Of a stretch of DNA of 64,000 bases, positions 31,069-49,738 are shown piece by piece. The first letter of the stretch is position 1. Each line of letters opens with the position of its first letter. Under the pieces are notes generated by a model that searched no databases, was not told the DNA's origin, and worked only from the letters and a program-made list of their open reading frames with translations. The position numbers were made by a program, and so were the translations under genes. Source of the DNA: Brugia malayi (lineage: Eukaryota; Nematoda; Chromadorea; Rhabditida; Onchocercidae); contig NW_025062479.1 in the NCBI RefSeq assembly GCF_000002995.4, forward strand, positions 23,862,221-23,926,220. Direction: 5' to 3'.

Positions 31069-31857
31069 CTAAAAAAAATTTTTTTTTTGCTTGTTTATTA
31101 ATTATTTTATAAATTAATTCATAATAATTTGCCAGAATTTTTTTTTTGTTTTAGAATAGTTATTTTTTACAAATAATATTTTTGAGAATATAAATTCAAG
31201 CAATGAATGAAAATTAAAAAAAAGAATAAATAAATGAAAAATATTTTAAAGAATAAAATTGAAAATATAAAATGTATGAAAAAGATAGTAGAAAATATTA
31301 CTTTAAAATTTATAAAAAAAAAAAAGTAAATAAAATCGATGTAAAGTAATGAAATAGAAATAAATGGAAAAGAGTTGAAAGCAATCGTATTAAAAGACAA
31401 AAACAAAAATGGAAATTGATGCAAAGGAGAAAAATAAAAGGGAAAAAGGGAAGGATGGAAAAGTGGCGGTGTTCGTCCAATGAAAAATGTTATTTTTTTT
31501 TTTTTGAAATCAATAAATGTTTTTGTCAAAAAAAAAAAATTTAGGAATGATAAGTAAAAAAAATTTTTTTTTTTTTTTTTGAAATTAATAAATATTGTAG
31601 TCAAAAATTGAGAGTTTAATTTTAGGAATGATAAGATAAGTAATATACATTATAATTAATTTATTTCTAGCTAAAAAAGAAATCACTATGTAATTTCTTT
31701 ATTAAAAATTTTATGATGGATGAATTAATTGAAACAGGTTTAAGGTATTTTTATTTATGTCACCTGTCATATTTTTATTGTCATAGATTGTTAGTTATTA
31801 CTAAATGATAAGTTTAAACTCTTCCTAATTAGTATATTAAAAAAGGGTGAATAGCAA

Positions 31858-31900
31858 ATGTTGAATTTATTATTTAATTTCAGGTTCATTTTCTACATTT
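31858..31900 (-). pseudogene. Copy of the tubulin B C-terminal stop segment
   Basis: ttgaatttattatttaattt, then caggttcattttct at 31861-31894, matches 32036-32070 at the end of tubulin B. Read on the - strand it encodes ENEPEIK plus two stops, compared with ENEPDIE and stop in the gene. It is about 170 bp downstream of the real stop. Confidence 0.65.
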
Positions 31901-32043
31901 TTTTATTATTGAAAAAATTAATTTGAAAATGTAAAAATTATTTCTAATGATGTTATATTTTGAAAAAACATTTTTAAAAGTAACAATAATAAATGAATGA
32001 AAAAAAAAAAAAAAAAGGGAAAAAAAAGTAAATATTGAATTTA

Positions 32044-37749
<5,706 letters not shown>

Positions 37750-40700
37750 TTCTCTTTTTTTTTCTATTTTTTTTTTTACTTACTTCGTTTAATTCTTTTT
37801 TCTAAATTATCAACCTGTAAAACTGAAAGATATTAATAAAATTTGCTAAAATTGATAAGTAATGCTATAGTTAAATCAAACATTAAACTGTAATGATTTG
37901 ATTTAACTCAGCTTAAGTAATTTTAGCAAGTATTAAATAAATTGAATTTTTTTGAAATTCAATTCAATTTTTTTTCTTTTGTCTAGCAAACAAAACTATG
38001 TATGAATTGATTAATGCAATAGAAAAAATATTCGAGAGAAAAGAAGCATTGAAAAATTTTTTGAAATAATGAAAATTTAAAATTAAACATCAAAAAAAAA
38101 AAGTTAAATAAATGTGAACAAAAAAATTTTTTGTTTAAAAAAAAAAAGAAAGAGTTAAATGATCAAATTATTCCCTATGAAATTAATTTGCTATAAAAGA
38201 TTTTTTTTTTAACTGAGAGGGAGAGAGAAAAAAAAAAAAAAGATTTATTTGTTAGTTGAATGAATTATGCCAATTGCATAAGCAGTAATAATACAATGTT
38301 TAAGTGCTTAAAATGGCCAAATAGCTAGAATGAGCCATAAAAAATTGGCCAAAGAGCTAAAATGAGCTATAAAATAGGAGCAAAAAAAAAAAAAAAAAAT
38401 CTCTTTTGCACCATACAATATAAGTATTTGCTAAGAATTATGTTTATAACTTGAGAAAATAAATTTAAAAAAAAAAAAAAATTAGCCATAAACATATTTA
38501 TTACAAAGTAATAAATTTGTAGCAAAATGAAAAAGAAAAAAAAAAGAAATTTAATAAAATAATGAATAATTGAATTAAAAATACGATCGATTATTAATTT
38601 TAACAGAGTTAATTTAAAATATAAATTAATATTATACCATTATGAAGTAATTTAAAATATCAAAAATAGAATAATTATATATAAATAATTTTTCTTATCT
38701 TTTATTATTTCATTTCTAGAAAATATTTATTATATAAAATTTACATCAATAAATCATATAAGTGGGAAATCAGAAGAATATTTGATTAAATATTATCAAA
38801 TAGCATTTACGACAATAATAGCAAATTAATTTATGCTAACTTAACTTAACTTCTATGTAATAATTGAAATGAGTTAGAAATTTAGATAGAATAGCAGCGA
38901 GAAATTAATATATTTTTAAGTACTGCTATTATAAAATTAATTAATTAACATTTATATAACTAATAATATAATCGATATCGATTACTAGTAATAAGTAATA
39001 AATAGATTACATTACATTTTCATTTATAAAATATTTGATTTTTGCATAATTAATATAAAATGAATTAAATATATATATATATATAATAAAAAAAACTATT
39101 TGCATTTTTTTAATACAATTCAATCTTTTTTAATTTTATTTCTTTCATTTTTCTTTTCTTTCTTTCTTTTTTTTTCCTCTCTTTGTTTCGTTTTGTTAAT
39201 AAAAATTTATGCAATAATTTCAAAATGCTTTAATTAATAAATTTATTATTTCTAAAAGTTTTTTTTTTTTGCTTTTACATCAAATAGTTTCATTGTAAAT
39301 AGCAAAATTTTGATAATATTAACTAGCAAAAAACAAAAGAAAAAGTATTGAAATGCTTTTTTTTTTTTCATGCTCAATTTAATTTTGAATTTAAATAATA
39401 TTTCGAACAAAATTTTCTCACAATTATACTATTTTGCTATTTCATCTAAATCATATACATTTTTATTTTTCATTTTATCTTTTACCTCTTTTCCTTTCTC
39501 TTTCAAATAATTCGTTTTTTACTAACTAAATTAATTTTAGGTTTTGCCACATAAATCAATATGAAATTCTAAAAAAAAAAAAGGAAAAATTTTCCTTTTC
39601 ATCTTTTTATATATTATAGAAAGAAAAAGAAGCGAAAAATTAAAAAATAAAAATTCAATATCTAACAAAAGATAAGCTAAATGAAACAATATCAAAATTA
39701 GCACATAAAATTTCAAATTTAAAATATTTAATCAAAAATTTTTTATTTAAAAATTATAATTTAATTAAAGATAAGAACAAAAACAAAGCATATAAACAAA
39801 ATAAAACAAAAACAATTAATCAACAGTAATATTATAAATTGTGCTAGTAATAAAGTTATACAAATAGTAATAATAATAAGCCTGAAAATATAAGCCTGAA
39901 AATGATTAGAAGCCTAGAGAATGAAGCTAATACTATTTTCTCAATTTTGAATATATCGAGCAAAAATTGTCACTTATTCACACTAGTTAGCATTTTATGC
40001 TAGGACTAATGAAGTAAATTCAAAGGCTAGTATGCTTTAGTTTAGCTTAGTTCAAACAATTTTCTCCTTTTACTTTTCTTTCGTTCTTTATTCTCTCTAC
40101 TTTTTAGAAAGACTTTTCTCTATCTTTTCTTTCTTTTTCATTTCCCTCCCTCTCTCTCTCTCTCTCTTTCCCTTCTTCTTTCTTCTCTTTCCTAATCAAT
40201 GTTATGATTAATCTAATCATTAAAATTTGTTTTTTTTTTTCTTTTTTTTTCTTTGTTATGCTAGCTAGATCAATCTATGTTATCAAATGATAAATGATTA
40301 ATGATAAAAGATTGAAATTTGTTATAAATTGATGGTTTCTCTTTTTCCTCCCTTATTGTTTATACTTTTTATGGCTTATTGATTGATAATATTAAGCACT
40401 TACCTACTTCCTCTAGGCTTTACTTTTCATATTGGCCATAAAATTTATCAGTGCATTTATTATCAAACTATTCTGAGTTATAGCAATAATAAATTGCACT
40501 AAATAAGTAAGTAATATTACACAATTAAAAATTAATATCACATTAAAATTTTGATTAAAATTTCATTTCTTCCATCATTCTCAAAAAAAGAAGTATTATT
40601 ATAATCATAAAGAATGATCTTATTTCGTTTACTAAAAAAGTATTTTGCTTTTTTTTTTTTTGCATTAAAATAGTTTTATTAATTTAATTAAAACTAAATG

Positions 40701-42700
40701 CTAATTTTATTTGTTCATAATTAATCTAATTTACTCAATAATTTCAAAGAATGATACAAATTTTGAAACAATTATTATTTTCAATAATGAGATAGTAGTA
40801 ATATAAATTGTTACACTATGAAATTGGATGAAATTAATTTTTAAATTTTAAATTGTAAAAATTTATAATTAAAAATGCAAATCATACTAATATTACGAGT
40901 AATGCATGTAAAAATGAATTCAAGCGGAACTAGGATTGATCGATCGAATTGGAAAAGATTTTAATGTTGAAAATGCTATGTGATAATTGGCCTAAGGATA
41001 ATTTGGGGCGTTACTACTGGCAAGAAAATTTTTGGCCATAGAATGCTTATGCTTTGTAAAAATTTATATGCTAATTTGTGATATAACAAATTGTAAAGTT
41101 ATGCTTTTTTTTTTTTCCATTGATAAAATATTTGATTGGAAAAGAAAAATTTATTCAATTTTATAAAATTAAAATTTGATAAATTTGATTCATTGTTTAT
41201 TATTCACATTTTATTATTGATTTTTTTCAAAACTTATCCTCTTTTTTTTAAAAAAAAAAAAAAAATTAATGTATTAATAAAAGTATTACTATAACAAGAT
41301 AAAAAGTATTAAAATTACTAACTTAATCATTAGGTCATTTTATATATCATTTTACTTTTAGTAATAAATAAAGTAATTAATTACATAACATTTTAGCATT
41401 GTCGGGAGGGGATGTAAAATATATTTCAATTTAAGAATTATGCTAAAGTATTACTGTTTCTTATTCTTTTTATAATAATTATCGAAAATAATTTAAGAAG
41501 AATATCTGATATTTGATTATCAATATTATCAATATTAAAGAACTGAATAAAAATACAAAATGTGATGGTAAAAATTTTCCTAAAAGAATTTGCATAAATT
41601 TGAAAATATTATTTGTTAAAGTAAATGTAAGATTTTTTTTCTCATTTTTATCCAATTTATCATATAGATTAGTAATAAATGATATTAATTTTTTCATGTA
41701 ATTTTCTCATTAATGTAAAATGAAAGAGAAAAAAGATGAAAAATAAATTTTTTTAAAATGATAATTAATTTGAAGTAACACGGAAAAATTTTTCTAATTT
41801 TTGCTCATAAAATGATGACAATAAAACCGATTAATAAAAAAAGAAAGAAAAAAAAAAAGCAAGAAAACCGGTTAGTTATTCGGTTTCCGTTCAAAACATT
41901 TTGCATAGTAGCACAGCAGGGTATAAAACAACAAAAAATGATAAGTGAAGTTGACATCTGCTCAATTAATCTATTGAATTTTTAAAAAACACTTTGCGTT
42001 TATTTATTTTGTTAAAATAAAAGATTTAAAATTTTTTGAAACATAATTAAAGTACTTAAAAGAAATAAATTATTTAAATTTGAGCATAAATTAAACTGTC
42101 AAATTTAGTGAAACAGTTTAATAGAATAAAATTTGTTCATTATTTACATATGTGATTTAATCTGTTACTATTAAATGATCAAACCAATTCATTCTCTATA
42201 AGGGAGAAAGAGTATATATATATATTTACTAAAATATATGCGAAATGAAATTTAATTTTGAATTTGTTTTAGTGATAAGTAATATTGAAATTATAAATGT
42301 CAATATTATTAAATTATAATAACTCATTTTTTATTATTATTTATATAAATTATAAGTACATTTTTTCAATTCATATATTTTTATTTTTTATGAAATAATA
42401 TGATTAATGAGCTGCTCATTGTCAAATAGATGCTATAATATTGGAATTGATTGTTTAGCTAATTAGAGAATATAATTTTAGCATATTAATCACTTATCAT
42501 TTGCAATATTAAATAAATGATTAAATCAACAGATGAATATATACTCAATTAATTTACTCATTAATACTTATATATTTTGATAATATAACGAAATGTCGTT
42601 ATAATTTTAAATTAATTATCAAATAACTTGCTAAAATTTCAACATTCATTTATGATTAATTGAAATAATGAAGAATTAATTGAATTGTATATGATATATC
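37750..42700. other. Gene-free AT-rich region upstream of tubulin B
   Basis: No coding sequence recognised. It is very AT-rich with A/T runs. It contains a 31-bp direct repeat at 38311-38373 (AAATGGCCAAATAGCTAGAA.. twice), a CT tract at 40145-40170, a small GC-richer patch at 40970-41045, and a TATAAAA at 41922-41928 preceded by GCACAGCAGGG. The last is promoter-like, but no gene follows it. The first few hundred bases should include the tubulin B promoter. Confidence 0.5.
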
Positions 42701-45660
42701 AATAAAATATGCATAATATTTTACAGTGATAATCATAATCATTATAATTATTATCATCATTATCATTATCACTAATGATGGAAAAATTGATCAGGTTATT
42801 TCTAGTTTTCTATGTAATAAATGTTGATCATATCCGTTTTTAACATCACTAAAGACATTTCTTTTAGCCTACGGCAAAATTCATCACTTCTATTTTTCAT
42901 TATCATCATTTACAAATTACTTCATCATTGTAGAAATCATCATTATGCCCATTTATCATCATCATCATCATTTCCTTGTTTTATTATCTTTATATTTTTC
43001 ATCATCTTCTTCTTCTTCAAAATCTAGTTAATTGATATAACTTGAAAGTAAAAGCTATCCTGTCAATATTCAAACTAATACATCGTTTTATCATCATAAT
43101 AATCGTTATCAATCCTTTTTACTAATCACAATATCATCATTATCACTACTCCGTAAAACTTTTATTATAATTCTCTAATCATTTATCTCAATTTATTATT
43201 CCTGCTATTTCTTGGTTATTTCATCCTGTCAATTCATCTCTTTATTCATTGTATTTGTCATCTTACACCTACTTCTTATCTTTTTCACTATTTCAAATCA
43301 TTCCTTAATAAATTTCCAGTAAAAAAAAATTGGGAATTTTACAACATACTCAAAATTTTAATCAAATTTTAATTTCTCCTAAAAGGCAAAATATGCAAAT
43401 TGTTAAATTGCTTTGATCAATGCTTATTTTCACAGATTACTATGACAATGAAATTTTAGGAATTTAAAAGTTATTCTTCTGAAAAATCAAAAATCAAAAA
43501 AAAAAAAAAAACACGAACTCTGCTATTTGCCGCAAATGAATAAATAAACAAATAAAAAAATTGAAACAATTAAAGGAAATTTTCTGAAACATCAAACATT
43601 CATAGTTTGCTTATCATCTCCTACTTTAAAAATATAAATTTCAGTGATTTCAAAATTGAAACTGAAAATGAATAATTTAAAAAAACAAGAAAACAAATAA
43701 GTTTTTGTTAAATTCAGAATATACGAATAATTTTGAAGAGAAATTTTTTTTCCTTTTTCCTATAAATTTTTCATTTTTATTTTTAAATTATAATAAATTC
43801 ACAAATGTTATCCATTTTTTGCTAATTTTAATTAATTATTAACCATAAAATTTAATTAACTAAAATATTCCCCATATTAAACTTATTATTATTATTTCTT
43901 CTTCCTCTTCTTCATCTTCATCTTCTTCTTCTTCCTCCTTTTCCCCCTAATATTCTACCAAATTATTTCTTGTTATTAGATTTCACTTGGTCATTTTTAT
44001 CCATCCTATCGTTACACTATGTGTCAATATGTATTTGGTCAGTTGTTTACGTCGTTTCCTTTCTTCTTCTTCCTCTTCCTCCTCTACCATTTATCGTCTC
44101 TTTCTCTTCCTCAATTCAATTCAATTTTACCTCTAACAAATAATATCACTATTATTCTTTCTCTATTTGCACTTTCTTTACTATGCTAATAATGCAAGAA
44201 AATTAAAATTTTTCCTTGTTACTCTCATCATTTCTTTATCATTCTAAACTCTTCATTTCATTTCTCATTTTGTAAAAATAAGATAAAATGAAAAGGCGGA
44301 GCTCATATACATACATAATGTCGCCTGTTTTGATGCCGTTATATATGGGTCATCGAGAAAAGTGGCCAACACGAATAGCCACAGGATGGCACCGACTGGA
44401 GCAGACCTATATTTATGCTTAAATAGTATTTTGGCTTTTCATTTCTAATAATTCTATCTTTCTCTTCCTTCTCCTTCCTACTAGCTATAGCTAGCTAGCA
44501 TTCTTTGTTAACATATTTTCTTTAGTTTATCCTTATTGCTACACAAAATTTAAAGTCTAACTATGGCCAATTGTTGTTGTAAAATTTTAACAACAATTTG
44601 TGATAGACTGGCAATATATTTCATTCAAATTAGCAATTAATGAACATTCATTTAAATTCAATAACTTTTCATTTTTACTATTTAAAAGAAGAAATGATGT
44701 GTGTTTTACTTATTTTACTGTTAAATTTCGAACAATTAAATAATAGGAATCAAATATCATTGTACCAACATAATTTCAATGTATAACCCAATCAGATTAT
44801 AATATTTCCACTTTTGATTATATGTTTTAATATAAATTTTATAATTTTACATATCTCAAGTATTTTTTAGCTGCAAAAAAGAAAAAAAAAAAACGAAATA
44901 ATCATACTATAATAAATTTATCGACATTTGATCTTTGATCAATAAATTGATGATAAAAGTGATAAAAAAATATTAGACAGATGTTAAAATGTTAAATAAT
45001 TTTTGATTTAATTTAATCCACCTAATCTGTCAATCTGGTAAAATCAATCAATCAATCAATCAATTAAATTGTCACAAATTATTGATAGATTATTTTCAAG
45101 ATTAATTTCATTTCATTGATAACATAAAACATGAAAGAAAAAAAGCAGAATGAAAATGAATCTTTTATAAATCATTCATTGCCATATGTATATATTAAAA
45201 AGAGTATTTTATATGATAGAAAAAGTAGCAAAAAATGATTTTCATTCCATTTCAAATTTAAATTCCAATTTTATTTGCAAATTTAAATTTCAATTGCAAG
45301 TAAAAATTCACATTATAAATAAACATTTTGGTAGTTAATAATTATTTCATACTCAAAATTATTTTCCACACATAAAATCCTCCCCCTACCCTTGTTCTAT
45401 TCCATATCGTATTTTCTTTTGCATCCTCCCCACGACTTCACACACACTATCTCGTCTTACTATATTCATCTAACTGGTCATTCATGCTATCTTTTTCTCT
45501 GTTAATAATATTTTTTCATCATGTATTATTTGTTTATTGTTCTGTCGTCATCATCTCATCATCATCATCATCATTTTATGTGATCTTTTCACCTTCTTTT
45601 GCTGTCTTCTCCTCCTCCTAACAAGAACTGATTATGGAAAAAATCTTTGCACTCTCTGTT
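42701..45660. other. Gene-free region with ATC/CTT-rich tracts and one GC-richer island
   Basis: TCATTATCATCATT-type repeats run through about 42725-43150, and CTTCTTCCTCTTC-type pyrimidine tracts at 43900-43950 and 44060-44110. An island at 44290-44415 is much richer in GC and contains two short inverted pairs (AGGCG/CGCCT; GTGGC/GCCAC). TCAATCAATCAA lies at 45042-45063. Confidence 0.5.
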
Positions 45661-46865
45661 TGAAAAATGCAGAGAAGAAGAAGGAGTGCATTGAAAAAAT
45701 CATACGACGAGAGAGCGAAAGAGAAAAGATATTTCAATTATGCAATTGAAAACATAAGACAAACAATTATCAGTGATATATTACTGATGAGAGATACGAA
45801 AGTAAAAGAAAATGTGACAAAATGTTATGAAATGAAGAGAGGTGCAGACGATCAGACAATGTTAACAATAATGCAACATATTGCAATAGCATATATGATA
45901 CTGATAAGTGCATGTGATATTTCATCGATAAAGAAAACATCGCCAACAATAACAGTATTATTGTCGTAGAGTTACAGATAAAAAGATAAATGAAATATAA
46001 TGGAGAGAAGGAAGAAGTAAAGAGAAAGAGAAAGTAGATATGTAAAAAAGGAAGAGAACTACTGCTACTGCTACTGCTGTCGTTGTCGTTGTTGTTGTTG
46101 TTGTTGATAGATTAGATAGGTCAAGGTAAGATAGATTGGCTAGTCATTCTTGACCAATTGAGCCTGGCACGTATAGGAACGAAATAGGATCGATATTTTT
46201 CTTTTAATTTTAAAATTTGGCAACAGCTAAGAAGAAGAATGATATATGGGAAAGTTAAAATTATCGCTGTTTCAATTTAAATACATTCATTCATTTAAAT
46301 AAATTATTCATAAAAATTTTGTTTACCTCTCTCTCTCTCCCCCTCCCTCTCTCTCTCCCTCTCTTTCTCTTCTTTCTCCTTTTTCATTTCTTTCTTTCAT
46401 TTCAAAAAAAGAAAAACAATATTTTTTGTTAGTTGAAATCTTTCTTTTTGCTTTCTTTTTTATTTTCCTCTTTTCATCCATAAATGATAGAATAAGAATG
46501 AAATTATTGATTATTGGAATTAATTTTAGAATTGTTTGTTTAATGAATTAAAAATATGAATAAATAGGCAAATATGCCCAAGATGATGGGTAAAGAATGA
46601 AAAATGTACTTTTCTGATTATTACTTCCTAATAGAAAGGAGTAATAGTTTAGAAAACATTGCAACAATGAACGATGAAAGAAATTTGAAGAGATGAAAGA
46701 ATTTGAAATGAAATGAAATGAAATGAAAGAAATGAAATAGAGAGAAAACATGATATTATGATTATTATGAAGTGGTCAGTTGCCCCGAAGCAAATGAAAT
46801 GGTAGTAGTGGTAGTATAGCAAGCTGTACCCGAGGTGCCAGGCGGTACCTTCCTATTTTTATAAC

Positions 46866-47151
46866 ATACACACACACACACACACAAAATACACAACACA
46901 CACACATATATACATACAAATAACAACAACAACAACAACAGCAGCAGCAGTAACACACACAGCAAAACCATCACCATCATTATCATCACGATATCCAATC
47001 TGATCGAAAGGAAGGAAAACCTTTTCTCTGGTCTGTCACAAACTAAATTCAATCTCCTTTTCTCCTCTCCCACTTCCACCCGCCTTTTCATCCCGAATAA
47101 TAAATGTTTTGCTCATATGTGTGTATGTATACACGACGACCATTACATTAT

Positions 47152-47200
<49 letters not shown>

Positions 47201-47218
47201 TACATACACATACACACA
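46866..47218. repeat. CA dinucleotide tracts
   Basis: A CA tract at 46866-46910 is followed by CAA/CAG triplets to 46951, and a second CA tract of about 50 bp occupies 47151-47218. Frames rich in Val/Cys or Cys/Tyr on the - strand here are repeat translations. Confidence 0.9.
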
Positions 47219-47394
47219 AACAATAATAATAATACGAACATAGTTCACAAAATCAACCTGCTAGTGTGTGGTGTTGCATATTAGGTTTGTTTTAATGGTG
47301 TAACGCATTTCGACAAAAATTTTTACCAAAATTTTCTTATATAAAACAATTTTAAGCGGTAAAAATTAGCGCAAATTTGGTATTTAAAACTAAA

Positions 47395-47530
47395 CAAAAA
47401 AAAGGTAAAAAAATAAAAAAAAAAAACAAACAAAAACTAAAAGACAAGCGAGGTGAAAGCTTTCACCACGTTTTTTTGTTTGTTTTTGTTTTTGTTTTTT
47501 TTGTTTTTTATTCCTCTTTCTTTCCATACC
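47395..47530. repeat. Imperfect foldback centred on a perfect 16-bp palindrome
   Basis: GGTGAAAGCTTTCACC at 47452-47467 is self-complementary. The left flank (aaacaaacaaaaac) is complementary to the right flank (gtttttttgtttgttttt), extending the stem imperfectly to roughly 50 bases each side. Confidence 0.75.
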
Positions 47531-49429
47531 TCTTTGTCTCCATCTCTTTCTCTTTCTCTCTCTCTCTCTCTCATGGTACATAATGAGAACAAATAGTACA
47601 ATTGAAATTTAAAAAAAAATTATGCAAATGTTTCATTCAATTTTAAATTATTAATGCTTGACTGATTGAGTTGATTGGGAACATTCGTTTCAAATATAAA
47701 TTTTAATTTTCAAAAAAAAAAAGATGATGGAATTTTGAATTTTAACATAAAAATTAGCATAATCTAACAATTTATTCCTAACTTTTGAGTGAAAAATTTC
47801 ACTGTTTGTGTAAAATGAAATACAATGAATGTTACATTTGAATTAGCAATTCATTGCTAATTCTTGAATATTTGATTGTGGTTTTTCGGCTTTTTAATAT
47901 AACAGAAATATTTAATAGCATAAACAATTTTGAATAAATACAGCTCTTTCCTTCATTGCAATTCAATTAATAAACAAAACGAAAAAATAAAATACAAAAT
48001 TAAACTAAAAAAAAAAAAAAAAAACAATGAGAACACAAATTTAAATGAAAAGAAAAAAATAAAAAAAATTGAAGAAATGTCATTCTTTTCCTCTTCCATT
48101 ATCGTCTGTTATTACTACAATCCTAACATTTGAAATAAATTTTAAACTTTACTTTCTCATCGAAAAAAAAAAAAAAAAAAAGTTCACGTAAAATATTTCG
48201 CTATGATTCAAATATCATCCTGTTTGAAATGTATGTTTTAAATCGACGAAATAGCTATTTAATCGAATTTGATGTTAACATTTTACATTTTAATTCAGCA
48301 AAATGGAAAATTTGAAATTTCCATTTGCTAAATGTAAAAATTAATTTTCAAATTTCTTTCATTTAATTAAGAAATGAATGAAAAATGATGTGATAATTTT
48401 AATTCTCTCATAGCATATGATAATGCTATCAATAATGAAAATAGTTTAAAAATTATCAATTTTCATTCATAACTTGCAAATTCAATCTGTAATTTAAATT
48501 AGCCAAAATTGTTTTTTTTTTTTTTTTTTATTAGATCAAAGAGATTAAAGATTTTTAAAAAAAAATTAAAAAAAAAGATATAATATATTTAAATTAAAGA
48601 ATTTAAATCAAATTAAAAAAAAAAAAAAAAAAAAACATTATATATGCTATAATTTATGTAGCATAAAATAATATAGTAGCAGATGTTTTACATTTTGCTA
48701 ACATTAAAATTTTACCGATATTGCACAAAAATGAAAAAGAAAAATAAAATGAAAAATTTAAACAGCTTGCATATTCTTTTTTAATGTTTCTTCAATTTAA
48801 ATCAAATTTCTTTTTTTTTTTTTTTTTTGCCTTCTGTCTTTTTTATTCGTATATTTTTAATGTAATTCATTCAATTTGCTTCTTTTTTATATCGTACATT
48901 AATTAATTACCTATCAAATTAAATGTGAGTCAAAATGATCTTTCGTTTTGTCCCCCTTTTTTTTTTTTTTTTTTTTTTTCGCTTCGCTTTTTTTTTTTTT
49001 TTTATTGGCAAATGTGATATGCGACACTTTGTCGATTATTTGTACAAAAAAAAAAAAAAACTATTTTAAAAGACGAAATCAATGAACCATTTAATTAACA
49101 AATAGTTTTTTATTTATTAATCAGCACTATAAAATTATTTCAAATTTGTATTCATTCGGAATTGTTTATCTCTTCAGGAATGTATGCAAAAGCAATTATT
49201 CAAATTGTAAGTTTGCTATTGTTCATTTCGGATTTTTTGGTTTTCAATTTTTAAGAATAAATTTAAAATAAAATTGCAAGAATAGAGAGCAAAAAAAAAA
49301 AAAAAAAAAAATTTTTTTTTTTTTCAAGAAAAGAACAGTCATATGTTAGCATTAAACATTCAAATTTTATGATTATATCAAAAGATTGTATACTATTAAG
49401 TGATACATTTAAATAAATTTGAAAGAGAT

Positions 49430-49738
49430 TTTAGTAATAATAATAACAATAATGATAATAACAATAATAGTAATAGTAATAGCAATAATAACAATAACAA
49501 CAATAGTAATAATGATAATGATAATAATAATAATAGTATTATTAATAACAATAATAATAATAGTGATAGTAATAATAATAACAATAATAATAATAATAAT
49601 AATGCTATTATTGATAAAAATAATAATAGTATTATTATTAATAACAACAATAATAGTAATAGTGATAGTAATAACAATAACAATAATAATAATTATAATA
49701 GTTAAAGTAATAATAATGATAATAATCATTTACAGGTT
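49430..49738. repeat. Imperfect AAT/AAC/AGT/GAT trinucleotide block
   Basis: About 300 bp of mixed AAT, AAC, AGT and GAT triplets. It gives long low-complexity frames on both strands, such as a poly-Asn one. There is no sign of a real gene. Confidence 0.92.

Larger units (their letters stand above)
29547..32043. other. Region between the two beta-tubulin genes
   Basis: About 2.5 kb with no recognisable gene, containing the tubulin A promoter side and the tubulin B 3' flank. It holds a CCAAG pentanucleotide repeat (29904-29945), a GT tract (30842-30870), a direct duplication at about 31505-31636 (GAAATCAATAAATGTTTTTG.. and TTTAGGAATGATAAG twice), and a copy of the tubulin B stop segment at 31858-31900. 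Long A- and T-runs are common. Confidence 0.6.
45661..49430. other. Gene-free region with repeats, a foldback and one complex ORF
   Basis: An open frame at 45667-45969 (100 codons, +) is not low complexity but resembles nothing I know. There are also CTG/TTG triplets at 46062-46107, GAAAT pentanucleotides at 46699-46738, GC-richer islands at 46138-46190 and 46771-46855, CA tracts at 46866-46905 and 47151-47218, and the foldback at 47395-47530. The rest is AT-rich. Confidence 0.45.

Noticed and set aside
31167..31604. 145-codon open frame on the - strand rich in Phe, Lys and Ile
   Set aside because: It is a translation of A/T runs and a direct repeat; no domain or splice context.
41922..41928. 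TATAAAA promoter element
   Set aside because: TATA-like words are common in AT-rich DNA and no gene begins downstream.
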